This document shows positions 27,920 through 35,850 of a stretch of DNA of 64,000 bases, piece by piece. Numbering within the stretch: the first letter of the stretch is position 1; each line of letters opens with the position of its first letter. The DNA is taken from NCBI RefSeq assembly GCF_018278905.1, contig NZ_CP046600.1, forward strand, positions 2,170,001-2,234,000, in the 5' to 3' direction. The DNA comes from Mycobacterium spongiae. GTDB lineage: Bacteria > Actinomycetota > Actinomycetes > Mycobacteriales > Mycobacteriaceae. The notes below the pieces were generated by a model. The model worked only from the letters and a program-made list of their open reading frames with translations. It had not been told where the DNA came from and made no database searches. The position numbers and the translations under genes are program-made.

Positions 27920-28882
27920 TTAGGAATGTAAAGCTTTCTTCAGCGCCGCCAGCCCGCGGTTGGTGGCATCGGCCGCGGCGGGCACGACGAGGCCGAAGTT
28001 GACGTAGCCGTGCACCATGGTGGGCTCGTTGTACAACTCGGCGATGACTCCTGCGGCCGTGAGCAACTCCGCATAGCGGGCTCCATCATCTCGCAGCGGG
28101 TCGTGTTCGGCGGTGCCGATGAACGCGGGAGGCAAGTCGGCCAGATCACCATTGCCCGGGGCGAGGGTGCTGGGTAGGACGGTGTGGTCACTGATGTCGA
28201 GGCCCGGCACATACCAGGTCAGGAAGGCGCCGATGACGTCGAGGTCAAGAATGGGAGCGGTGGCATTCTCGGTGAAGGACGGCAGTGAGAGGTCGCCCAT
28301 GCACGATGGGTACCACAGCAACTGGAAGGCCAGCGCCGGCCCGCCGTGGTCGCGGGCCAGCTGCGCCATGATCGCGGAGATATTGCCGCCCGCCGAATCA
28401 CCCGCGACGGCAATCCGATTCGGATCGCCGCCCAGCTCGGACGCGTGCTCGCCGACCCAGCGCAGCGCCGCCCAGCAGTCTTCGACCCCAGCTGGATGCG
28501 GATGTTCGGGCGCAAGCCGGTAGTCGACCGACACCACAATGGCCTCGGCGCCGACGGCATGGGCGCGGGCGACGGGGTCGTGGGTGTCGAGGTCGCCGAG
28601 TGACCAGCCGCCACCGTGGTAGTAGACCACCACCGGCACGGGGTCGGCGGTCGCGACCGGCGGCCAATAGACGCGGACCGGAATGTCGGTAAGCCCGTCG
28701 TAACCGACCGTGTGTTCTTCGATGCGCAGATCCGGCAGCATTTCCGGCGGGGCCTTGAGCTGACGAAGCCGTTCGCGCGCAACTTCGACGCCGTCGGCCG
28801 CGGTGAAGGTCAACGGGAAAGAATCAAGCAGCATCTGAAGGATGGGATCGATGCCGGGTCGGGTTATTGTCGGCTCCGTCAT
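27920..28882 (-). CDS. nlhH: HSL-family carboxylesterase NlhH (LipH)
   Basis: A 320-residue hormone-sensitive-lipase-family esterase that hydrolyses short-chain esters. The oxyanion motif is YYHGGGWSLGDLDTHD, the nucleophile is in GDSAGGN, the acid is Asp in GTAEHDPLRDDG and the His is in VHGYVNFGLV. ATG 28882 gives MTEPTITRPGIDP as in M. tuberculosis NlhH; ATG 28888 would add two residues. It lies 25 bases downstream of the frameshifted paralogue lipI, and both share the same 20-bp sequence at the start codon, evidence of tandem duplication. Confidence 0.95.
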   Translation of the reverse strand: MTEPTITRPGIDPILQMLLDSFPLTFTAADGVEVARERLRQLKAPPEMLPDLRIEEHTVGYDGLTDIPVRVYWPPVATADPVPVVVYYHGGGWSLGDLDTHDPVARAHAVGAEAIVVSVDYRLAPEHPHPAGVEDCWAALRWVGEHASELGGDPNRIAVAGDSAGGNISAIMAQLARDHGGPALAFQLLWYPSCMGDLSLPSFTENATAPILDLDVIGAFLTWYVPGLDISDHTVLPSTLAPGNGDLADLPPAFIGTAEHDPLRDDGARYAELLTAAGVIAELYNEPTMVHGYVNFGLVVPAAADATNRGLAALKKALHS

Positions 28883-28885
28883 AGA

Positions 28886-28896
28886 CATACCGTACG
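28886..28896 (-). promoter_or_regulatory. palindromic start-site motif of nlhH, shared with lipI
   Basis: On the minus strand GTGCGTACGGTATGTCTATG ends in the nlhH ATG. The equivalent lipI sequence differs at a single position (GGTACG, at 29873-29883), making CGTACGGTACG a perfect palindrome there and one mismatch from it here. Conservation between paralogues whose coding sequences have diverged suggests a functional site (operator or translation-initiation element). Confidence 0.4.
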
Positions 28897-28907
28897 CACA
28901 ACCGCAG

Positions 28908-29869
28908 CTACTCGTGCAACGCGACGCGCAACGCCGCCAGCCCGCGATTCAAAGCGGCCGTGGCTGCGGGCACCACGCCGGCGTAGCCGATGTATCCGTG
29001 TACCAGAGTCTTCGCGTTGTGCGCTTCGACCGCGACGCCGGCCGTAGCCAGCAGCTCGCCGTACCGTAACCCATCGTCGCGCAACGGGTCGTGACCGGCG
29101 ACCCCGATGTAGGCCGGTGGCAAACCTGATAGGTTGCGCGCCCGGCCCGGAGCCAATCCCGGCGGCGGGTCAGACACATCGATGTCACCTGCATACCAAC
29201 GGGAGAATGCTGCGATTGCCTTGGCGTCAAGGATCGCTGCTGTGGCGTTCTCCGTGAACGATGGCAGCGATCGGTCCCACATTGTGGAGGGGTACCACAA
29301 CAACTGGAATAAAACAGGGGGACCGTCCAGGTCCCGTGAGCGCTGCGCGATGACCGCGGCGATGGTGCCCCCCGCTGAATCCCCTGCCACGGCAATCCGG
29401 GTGGGATCGGCGCCAATCTCGCGACCATGGTCGGCGACCCATAGCGTTGCGGCCCACGCGTCTTCGATAGCGGCGGGGTAGGGGTACTCGGGCGCCAGCC
29501 GGTAGTCGACGGACACCACAATCGCATCGGCGCCGACGGCATGCTGGCGGGCGGAGCCGTCGTGAGTGTCGAGGTCCCCATGACAAATCCCCCGCCGTGA
29601 AAGAAGACCACAACTGGCACGTCGGTACGATTGGAACACTTTGGTGGCCAATAGATTCGGATGTCGATTGCGCCAGCTGGCCCGTCGATCTTTCGGTCGG
29701 CGACCCGTAGCTCGGGGTGCACCGCCCGGCGTGGCAGGTCGCGCAGTCGCTGGCGCGCTGCGTCGATCCCGTCCTCGGTGGATAGCCGGAACGGAACCGC
29801 ATCCAGTACCTTCACCAGGATGGGGTCGATAGTGGGTTTCTCGTCCGCGGTGTTGTCCAGGCTGGGCAT
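28908..29869 (-). pseudogene. lipI: lipI esterase gene, disrupted by a 1-base frameshift
   Basis: The 5' part (from ATG 29869) reads [16 protein letters not shown] to VVFFHGGGFVMG in one frame. The rest reads DLDTHDGSARQHAVGADAIVVSVDYRLAPE to ALRVALHE in another. Together they match an intact HSL-family esterase like LipI, about 320 residues. The break is at 29576-29579, where the coding strand has ATGGGGACC instead of the expected ATGGGCGACC: one base is missing. As read, translation leaves the esterase frame right after the oxyanion motif and loses GDSAGG and the catalytic Asp and His. The downstream half is well conserved, so the lesion is recent or is a sequencing error. Confidence 0.88.
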
Positions 29870-29909
29870 AGACGTACCGTACGCACCTCGTGTTGTTGCT
29901 GGTGGCTGG

Positions 29910-30617
29910 GTGGTCGCGGGTTGGGTGGGCCTCGCCTATGGTGTGTACCTGACCGTGCTGGCGGTGCACTCGCCGCCTGGGGCGGAGCTGACCGGACACT
30001 GGATTTTGCAACCGGCGTTCAAAGCATCCATGGCCGTGCTGTTGGCCCTCGCGGCGGCCGCGCACCCCATCGTGCGCGAGCGGCGGTGGCTGGTACCCGC
30101 GTTCCTCTTGTCCGCGACGGGCGATTGGCTGCTGGCTATCCCGTGGTGGACGCAGTCATTCGTATTCGGTCTGGGGGCGTTCCTCATAGCGCACTTGTGT
30201 TTCTTGGCAGCCCTACTACCGCTGGCTGTGATGGGGGCTCCGTCGATGGCACGCATCGCTGCGGTCGGCGCAACGTGTGTGGCGTGTGCGGCTCTGTTGA
30301 TGTGGTTCTGGCCCCAGCTTGGCGAGGAGAAATTGACGATCCCGGTGACTGCCTACATCGTCGTGCTGTGTGCCATGGTCTGTGCGGCGCTCGTGGCGGC
30401 GCTGCCGACCATTTGGACCGCCGTGGGCGCGCTCTGTTTCGCGGCGTCGGATTCGATGATCGCGATCGGCAAGTTCAAGCTGGGCGACGAAGCATTGGCG
30501 GTGCCAATCTGGTGGTCCTACGGCGCGGCGGCGATCCTCATTGCCGCCGGGTTCTTTTTTGGTCGCGAGGACGCAGTAGACGCCCTGGCCAAGGCGGCAG
30601 AGCCGGCAGAGAGCTAG
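29910..30617 (+). CDS. YhhN-family integral membrane protein, Rv1401-like
   Basis: A 235-residue, strongly hydrophobic protein with about seven to eight predicted helices. It carries the YhhN/TMEM86 features [13 protein letters not shown] and [14 protein letters not shown], which contain acidic residues inside helices. TMEM86B is a lysoplasmalogenase; bacterial function is not established. GTG 29910 includes the first helix ([14 protein letters not shown]). A shorter start at ATG 30030 would lose it. It is divergent from lipI with 40 bases between. Confidence 0.8.
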   Translation: MVAGWVGLAYGVYLTVLAVHSPPGAELTGHWILQPAFKASMAVLLALAAAAHPIVRERRWLVPAFLLSATGDWLLAIPWWTQSFVFGLGAFLIAHLCFLAALLPLAVMGAPSMARIAAVGATCVACAALLMWFWPQLGEEKLTIPVTAYIVVLCAMVCAALVAALPTIWTAVGALCFAASDSMIAIGKFKLGDEALAVPIWWSYGAAAILIAAGFFFGREDAVDALAKAAEPAES

Positions 30618-30693
30618 CGTCGGTGGCCCTAGGTATGGTGTGATCCAGCCGACCAGCCCCGCGGAACTCGGGTGGGAATAGACGAGAAAGATA

Positions 30694-32781
30694 TTGCCTA
30701 GCAGCGCATCTCGCCGTCACACACGCACGCGTGTCGAAGTTGAGCCCATCGCCCGGGTGTTGCCGATGCTGTCGGTACCGCACCTGGATCGCGAGTTCGA
30801 CTACCTCGTTTCGGCTGAGCAGTCCGACGATGCCCAGCCCGGCGTTCGGGTGCGGGTGCGGTTCCATGGTCGGCTGGTCGACGGGTTCGTGTTGGAGCGA
30901 CGCAACGACACCGACCACCACGGCAAGTTGGGTTGGCTCGATCGCGTCGTGTCGCCCGAACCAGTCCTCATTCCCGAAACTCGCCGGCTGGTCGATGCTG
31001 TTGCGGCCCGCTATGCGGGGACCCGGCCGGACGTATTGCGGCTCGCCGTGCCTGCCCGGCACGCTCGAGTGGAGCGCGAAACAACGTTGCGCGCCGGCCT
31101 ACCCGTCGTAGCGCCGGTCGATCCGTCGGGCTGGGAGTTATACGGTCGGGGCGGTCAATTCCTCGCTGCCCTTGCCAAGTCGCGCGCCGCCCGGGCCGTG
31201 TGGCAGGCACTGCCGGGCGAGTCGTGGGCAGAACGCCTTGCCGAGGCCGCCGCGCAGACCATCGGCGCCGGCCGCTCGGTGCTGGCGATCGTGCCCGACC
31301 AGCGGGACATCGACGTGCTCTGGAAGGCCACCACGGCCCGGATCGAGGAGCACAGTGTGGTCGCGTTGTCGGCGGGTTTGGGGCCGGCCGCCCGCTACCG
31401 ACGTTGGCTCGCGGCGCTCCGCGGCAGTGCGCGGCTCGTAATCGGCACCCGCAGCGCGGCGTTTGCGCCGCTGAGCGACCTGGGTCTGGTCATGGTCTGG
31501 GCCGACGGCGACGACTCGCTGGCGGAGCCGCGGGCGCCCTATCCGCATGCCCGGGAGGTAGCGATGTTGCGCGCGCATCAGGGGCGGTGCGCGGCGTTGA
31601 TCGGCGGCTACGCCCGCACCACCGAGGCCCACTCGTTGGTGTGCAACGGATGGGCGCACGACATTGTTGCGGCTCGGCCGGTGGTGCGTGCGCACGCGCC
31701 GCGCGTGGTCGCTCTCGATGACAGCGGGTACGCAGAAGAGCGCGACCCAGCCGCCCGCACTGCCAGGCTGCCGTCTATCGCCCTGCGCTCAGCGCGCTCG
31801 GCGCTGCAGTCAGGGGCGCCGGTCCTGGTACAGGTGCCGCGGCGCGGATACGTGCCTTCGCTGGCCTGCGGGCGATGCCGGGCAATTGCCCGTTGCCGGC
31901 AGTGCACCGGCCCATTGGCGTTGCTCGAGCAGGGTGGTCCCGGGCCGGGAGGTTCGACGAACTCCGCACGAGCAGATGCGGCCGCCATGGAGGGCATGGC
32001 CGCCGAGCCGGGAATGGTCTGCCGCTGGTGCGGCCGCGTGGAGCCATCGCTTCGGTGCGCGCGGTGCGGATCGGAGACGGTACGTGCCGTGGTGATTGGT
32101 GCCCGGCGCACCGCCGAGGAACTCGGCCGGGCGTTCCCGGGGACCGTGGTGATCACCTCGGCCGGCGGAGCCATCGTGGGCGAAGTGGCCGACCGGCCGG
32201 CCCTGGTGGTCGCGACCCCGGGAGCCGAGCCTCGGGCGCCAGGGGGATATGGGGCAGCGCTCCTCCTGGACACCTGGGCGTTGCTCGGCCGGCAGGACCT
32301 GCGCGCCGCCGAGGACGCCCTATCGCGCTGGATGACCGCCGCGGCACTGGTACGGGCACGCGCGGCCGGCGGCGTGGTGACAGTGGTAGCCGAATCCGCT
32401 ATTCCTACGGTGCAATCGCTCATTCGCTGGGATCCGGTCGGTCATGCCGAGGCCGAGCTGGCGGCCCGTCGGGAAGTCGGCCTGCCGCCGACCGTGCACA
32501 TTGCCGCCGTTGATGGCGGATTCGAAGCGGTCTCGGCGTTGCTGGATGCAGCCCAGCTGCCTGACGAGGCCGATGTTCTGGGTCCGGTGGATCTCCCGGC
32601 GGGCGCCCGCCGCCCGGCGGGCATCCCCGCCGAAGCGCCGGTGACCAGGATGCTGGTGCGGGTCCACCGCGAGCAGGGCCTCGAATTGGCTGCCAGCTTG
32701 CGCCGCGGTGTTGGCGTGCTCAGCGCGCGGCAGGCCCACCAGCCGGTACGGGTGCATATTGATCCGCTGCACATTGGATAG
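30694..32781 (+). CDS. priA: primosomal protein N' (PriA), actinobacterial type without helicase motifs
   Basis: PriA reloads the replisome at stalled forks. The 695-residue protein has the N-terminal DNA-binding domain (IARVLPMLSVPHLDREFDYLV, then VRVRFHGRLVDGFVL) and the zinc-binding region with four CxxC pairs (CGRCRAIARCRQC near residue 390, CRWC and CARC further on). The helicase core is degenerate: Walker A GxTGSGKT is absent (the site reads GAGRSVLAIVPDQ) and the DEEH box is replaced by WADGDDS. It is therefore unlikely to be an ATPase, as noted for other actinobacterial PriA. TTG 30694 is the assumed start. An about 25-residue Gly/Ala insert lies in the Zn domain. Confidence 0.92.
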   Translation: MPSSASRRHTRTRVEVEPIARVLPMLSVPHLDREFDYLVSAEQSDDAQPGVRVRVRFHGRLVDGFVLERRNDTDHHGKLGWLDRVVSPEPVLIPETRRLVDAVAARYAGTRPDVLRLAVPARHARVERETTLRAGLPVVAPVDPSGWELYGRGGQFLAALAKSRAARAVWQALPGESWAERLAEAAAQTIGAGRSVLAIVPDQRDIDVLWKATTARIEEHSVVALSAGLGPAARYRRWLAALRGSARLVIGTRSAAFAPLSDLGLVMVWADGDDSLAEPRAPYPHAREVAMLRAHQGRCAALIGGYARTTEAHSLVCNGWAHDIVAARPVVRAHAPRVVALDDSGYAEERDPAARTARLPSIALRSARSALQSGAPVLVQVPRRGYVPSLACGRCRAIARCRQCTGPLALLEQGGPGPGGSTNSARADAAAMEGMAAEPGMVCRWCGRVEPSLRCARCGSETVRAVVIGARRTAEELGRAFPGTVVITSAGGAIVGEVADRPALVVATPGAEPRAPGGYGAALLLDTWALLGRQDLRAAEDALSRWMTAAALVRARAAGGVVTVVAESAIPTVQSLIRWDPVGHAEAELAARREVGLPPTVHIAAVDGGFEAVSALLDAAQLPDEADVLGPVDLPAGARRPAGIPAEAPVTRMLVRVHREQGLELAASLRRGVGVLSARQAHQPVRVHIDPLHIG

Positions 32782-33191
32782 CTGGATAGTCGGGATAGCC
32801 GCTGTCGCAACATTTCCGGGTACTTGGACAATGTTTGCCTGACCACGGCGACTAGATGAATCGGTCGCGGTTGCTGGCATTGGTACGAATACGGTTGGTG
32901 GGCAAAAGGATTAGATTGACTGCCGGGTGATGGGGCGGTTTCGGGCAACGTCGGTAGAGGTGGTCGGTGTTGGCCGCGGCGCCGGGCGTCAGAACCCGAC
33001 GCTGGCTAATCGGCGGGTCGACGACTACCGGACTCTCATCGCGCAATTCGAATGATGCTCTACTGCAATAATTTTTATAAGAAATAGTCACTGGCTATTA
33101 TTGTGGGCTGTTACACTTTGGTGCCTGTAGCCCGTATGTTGTGCAACGACGAAGTTGACCGCCCGGACAAGCTCCGGGGAAGGGGGCAGCA
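32782..33191 (+). other. 410-bp gap between priA and the MarR gene
   Basis: M. tuberculosis has a methyltransferase gene (Rv1403c) here; no homologue is visible. The left part is ordinary GC-rich DNA without a supported gene. The right part (about 33045-33120) is strikingly AT-rich for this genome and carries the inverted repeat listed separately, so it is probably the MarR promoter. Confidence 0.6.
33066..33103. promoter_or_regulatory. AT-rich inverted repeat upstream of the MarR regulator
   Basis: CAATAAT (33066-33072) is matched by ATTATTG (33097-33103). Inside, AATAG (33083-33087) is matched by CTATT (33095-33099). The segment lies about 90 bases before the MarR start. MarR-family proteins commonly bind AT-rich palindromes at their own promoters, so this is a candidate autoregulatory operator; no binding site sequence is known to me for this protein. 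Confidence 0.5.
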
Positions 33192-33674
33192 TTGCCGACG
33201 GAAAGTGCCGCGGCCGCCGACCAATCGCTCGATGTGATCACCGATGCGTTGCTGACGGCATCCCGGTTGTTGGTGGCCATCTCGGCTCACTCGATCACCG
33301 AGGTCGATGAGAACATCACCATCCCGCAGTTCCGCACCCTGGTGATTCTGTCGAACCGGGGTCCGATAAACCTGGCCACGCTCGCGACCTCCCTGGGCGT
33401 GCAACCGTCGGCGACGGGCCGGATGGTCGACCGGCTGGTTGGCGCTGGGCTGATCGATCGCTTACCGCACCCGACCTCGCGCCGCGAACTGCTCGCCGTG
33501 CTGACCAACCGGGGGCGTGATGTCGTTCGGCAGGTCACCGCGCACCGGAGGGCCGAAATCGCCCGCATCGTGGAAGAAATGCCCCAAGAGGAACGCCACG
33601 GGCTGGTGCGTGCCCTGACAGCGTTCACCGCCGCGGGCGGTGAACCCGACGCACGCTTCGACACGGAGATCTAG
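33192..33674 (+). CDS. MarR-family transcriptional regulator, Rv1404-like
   Basis: 160 residues with the MarR winged helix: dimerisation helices at both ends, the HTH PINLATLATSLGVQPSATGRMVDRLVGAGLIDRL, and the wing THPTSRRELLAVLT-type hairpin (PHPTSRRELLAVLTNRGRDV). The M. tuberculosis homologue was reported as an acid-responsive repressor of the flanking methyltransferase genes. TTG 33192 with an upstream GGGAAGGGGG gives the same length as that protein. The next gene is a convergent methyltransferase. The stop codon lies inside an 18-bp tandem repeat. Confidence 0.93.
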   Translation: MPTESAAAADQSLDVITDALLTASRLLVAISAHSITEVDENITIPQFRTLVILSNRGPINLATLATSLGVQPSATGRMVDRLVGAGLIDRLPHPTSRRELLAVLTNRGRDVVRQVTAHRRAEIARIVEEMPQEERHGLVRALTAFTAAGGEPDARFDTEI

Positions 33675-33757
33675 TCCGACGTGAGGATCTAGTCCACCGT
33701 GAGGACTTAGTCCCACATGTGGATCTAGAACGACATGTGGATCTAGAACGACATGAG
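33668..33757 (+). repeat. five tandem 18-bp repeats spanning the MarR stop codon
   Basis: Units of exactly 18 bp begin at 33668, 33686, 33704, 33722 and 33740 (type GATCTAGTCCGACGTGAG, later GATCTAGAACGACATGTG). The TAG inside the first unit is the MarR stop codon, and every unit repeats it in the same phase, giving a series of in-frame stops. A degenerate sixth copy follows (AATCTAGTCCGATAT). The array lies directly before the terminator hairpin. Confidence 0.9.
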
Positions 33758-33786
33758 AGACAAGAAATCTAGTCCGATATAGATGC

Positions 33787-33836
33787 GAGCCCGTGTCGGG
33801 CCTGCCGGACTCGGCAGGATCGCCCGACACGGGCTC
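33787..33836. terminator. long stem-loop terminator between convergent MarR and methyltransferase genes
   Basis: GAGCCCGTGTCGGGC (33787-33801) pairs perfectly with GCCCGACACGGGCTC (33822-33836), a 15-bp stem. An internal hairpin CTGCCG/CGGCAG (33802-33817) stacks inside it. There is no clear T-run on either side, as is common for mycobacterial terminators. Its position between convergent genes suits bidirectional termination. Confidence 0.85.
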
Positions 33837-33886
33837 TAGGACGGCGTTGTGCTCAGCGCCTCATTGCCTCGTTTCGGCGGTGATCG

Positions 33887-34717
33887 TCACCGCTTCTTTT
33901 CTGCGGTGAGGAGCAGGTACTCCCATTCCATGACCCCGTCAGTCAGGTATTGCGCTGCGAGCTCGATAAGTTCAGCGTCCAGCTCGGCGGCCAGCACCGC
34001 GTTGTCGCCGATGTTTGCATAGGCTTCGATCGTCGGGCCGTAGTGATTCTTGAAGTAGTTGTGAACGGCCTCAGCGGTGTCGAAGCGGTGTACCGGCAAC
34101 CCTCCCCGGCGGGTCTGGGTGACGGTCACGCGATCGCCCAGCAAGTCGCCGATGTAGTGTTCACGGCCCCACAGCGCCGACGGCGGCAAGGCCGCCGACA
34201 GGCTCGGCCGATACGGCCTGATTACGGCCAGCATTCGGCCGAAGAAACCCTCATGGGTCCAACTGATCAGACCGATCGTCCCGCCGGGCCGGCAGACACG
34301 GACCAGCTCGCCGGATGCGCGTTGATGATCGGGTGCGAACATCACGCCGATCGCCGAGATCACGACGTCGAACTCGTTGCTGCCGAACGGCAGTTCGTGC
34401 GCATTTGCTTCCTGGTACTCGAGGGTCAAGCCCTGCTGCGCGGCTCTGGATTGCGACCGCTGCAGCAATTCCGGCGTGAGGTCGGTCGAGATGACGGTGG
34501 CACCGGTCCGGGCGGCAGGGAGTGAGATATTGCCAGAACCGGCGGCGACGTCGAGCACTCGAAGACCCGGCTTGATGCCCGCGGCGTCGACCAGGATGGG
34601 GCCGAGGGGGGCCATAACCTCTTCAGCCATTAGCGCGTAGTCGCCCAGTGCCCACATTGCTCGGTGCGTGGCAGCGAGCGATTGGCCTGCGCGGACAGGT
34701 GCGTCGATGGTGGTCAT
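33887..34717 (-). CDS. SAM-dependent methyltransferase, Rv1405c-like
   Basis: 276 residues, class I methyltransferase of the UbiE/Coq5-like type. Motif I is RVLDVAAGSGNISLPAA near residue 51, followed by STDLTPELLQRSQ, motif II DVVISAIGVMFAPD and motif III CRPGGTIGLISWT. ATG 34717 has AGGAGG 5 bases upstream and gives MTTIDAPVRAGQ as in M. tuberculosis Rv1405c; the frame stays open to 34819 without protein character. That gene is induced by acid and is controlled by the neighbouring MarR regulator. Substrate unknown. Confidence 0.92.
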   Translation of the reverse strand: MTTIDAPVRAGQSLAATHRAMWALGDYALMAEEVMAPLGPILVDAAGIKPGLRVLDVAAGSGNISLPAARTGATVISTDLTPELLQRSQSRAAQQGLTLEYQEANAHELPFGSNEFDVVISAIGVMFAPDHQRASGELVRVCRPGGTIGLISWTHEGFFGRMLAVIRPYRPSLSAALPPSALWGREHYIGDLLGDRVTVTQTRRGGLPVHRFDTAEAVHNYFKNHYGPTIEAYANIGDNAVLAAELDAELIELAAQYLTDGVMEWEYLLLTAEKKR

Positions 34718-34783
34718 CAGACCTCCTGAAACGTAAGTGGATGACTGCGAACTTCGACACCGTTGTCGCTGGTGTGGCGGGTA

Positions 34784-34849
34784 TTGACCATATATGTCAA
34801 TTATGTCCGCCGGATACATTCCGTATCAGCAACAGTATATGCCTGTTGC
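34784..34849. promoter_or_regulatory. AT-rich island with three inverted repeats between the methyltransferase and fmt genes
   Basis: Three palindromic elements lie in 66 bases: TTGACCATATATGTCAA (34784-34800), GATAC/GTATC (34813-34827), and GCAACAG/CTGTTGC with a 7-base loop (34829-34849). The surrounding DNA is far more AT-rich than the rest of the window. The island lies upstream of the minus-strand methyltransferase gene and 60 bases before fmt. The first palindrome is a candidate operator for the MarR regulator at 33192. Confidence 0.55.
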
Positions 34850-34908
34850 AACCGGCACGCCCGGATTGTGGTCGACGCCACGCCGGCGAAGATTTCTAGA
34901 CTGTGGCG

Positions 34909-35850
34909 GTGCGCCTAGTTTTTGCCGGCACTCCCGAGCCCGCGCTGCCCGCGCTGCGTCGGCTCATCGAATCGCCACGACACGACGTGATAGCGGTGCT
35001 GACCCGCCCCGATGCGGCCTCCGGCCGGCGGGGCAAGCCGCAGCCGTCGCCGGTAGCCCGCGAGGCGGCCGACCGTGGCATTCCCGTGCTGCGGCCATCG
35101 CGGCCGAATTCGGCGGAGTTCGTTGCGGAACTCTCCGAGTTGGCGCCGGACGGCTGCGCTGCGGTTGCCTACGGGGCACTGCTTGGCGACTCGCTGTTGG
35201 CTGTGCCTCGGCATGGCTGGATCAACCTGCACTTCTCATTGCTGCCGGCCTGGCGTGGCGCCGCGCCGGTGCAAGCCGCGATCGCCGCGGGGGACACGAT
35301 CACCGGCGCCACGACATTCCAGATCGAGCCGAGCTTGGATTCCGGACCGATCTACGGAATTGTCACCGAGGTGATTCAGCCGACCGACACGGCGGGCGAT
35401 CTTCTTCAGCGACTGGCGGTTTCGGGCGCAGCACTGTTGTCAACCACGCTGGATGGAATCGAGGACGCGACGCTGACGCCACGACCGCAACCGGCCGATG
35501 GGGTCAGCCTGGCCCCGAAAATCACCGTGGAGCATGCGCGGGTCCGGTGGGACTTGCCGGCGCCGATCGTCGAGCGCCGGATCCGTGCGGTCACCCCCAA
35601 TCCGGGCGCCTGGACGCTCATTGGCGACGTGAGGGTGAAGCTCGGCCCAGTTCAGGTTGATGCCACGGCGTCGGAACCGCGAAATGCTCTGCCGCCCGGA
35701 GGTATTCAGGTGGATCGCAAAGATGTCTGGATCGGCACCGGCTCGCAACCGGTGCGGCTGGGCCAGGTTCAGCCTCCCGGGAAGAAGCTCATGAACGCCG
35801 CAGATTGGGCGCGTGGCGCTCGGCTCGACCCGGCTGTTCGGGCTTCATGA
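34909..35850 (+). CDS. fmt: methionyl-tRNA formyltransferase
   Basis: Formylates initiator Met-tRNA using 10-formyl-THF. 313 residues with the N-terminal Rossmann domain ([18 protein letters not shown]), the THF-binding and catalytic motif [18 protein letters not shown], then [18 protein letters not shown] and a C-terminal OB domain. GTG 34909 gives [14 protein letters not shown] 34903 would add two residues. The stop overlaps the rsmB start by 4 bases. Confidence 0.97.
   Translation: MRLVFAGTPEPALPALRRLIESPRHDVIAVLTRPDAASGRRGKPQPSPVAREAADRGIPVLRPSRPNSAEFVAELSELAPDGCAAVAYGALLGDSLLAVPRHGWINLHFSLLPAWRGAAPVQAAIAAGDTITGATTFQIEPSLDSGPIYGIVTEVIQPTDTAGDLLQRLAVSGAALLSTTLDGIEDATLTPRPQPADGVSLAPKITVEHARVRWDLPAPIVERRIRAVTPNPGAWTLIGDVRVKLGPVQVDATASEPRNALPPGGIQVDRKDVWIGTGSQPVRLGQVQPPGKKLMNAADWARGARLDPAVRAS

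Noticed and set aside
30933-31721. Plus-strand frame inside priA in another phase
   Set aside because: Arg/Gly-rich shadow frame typical of high-GC coding DNA; priA explains the region fully.
34720-34819. Longer N-terminus for the methyltransferase starting at 34819
   Set aside because: AGGAGG lies 5 bases before ATG 34717, and the extension would be encoded by the AT-rich palindromic island.
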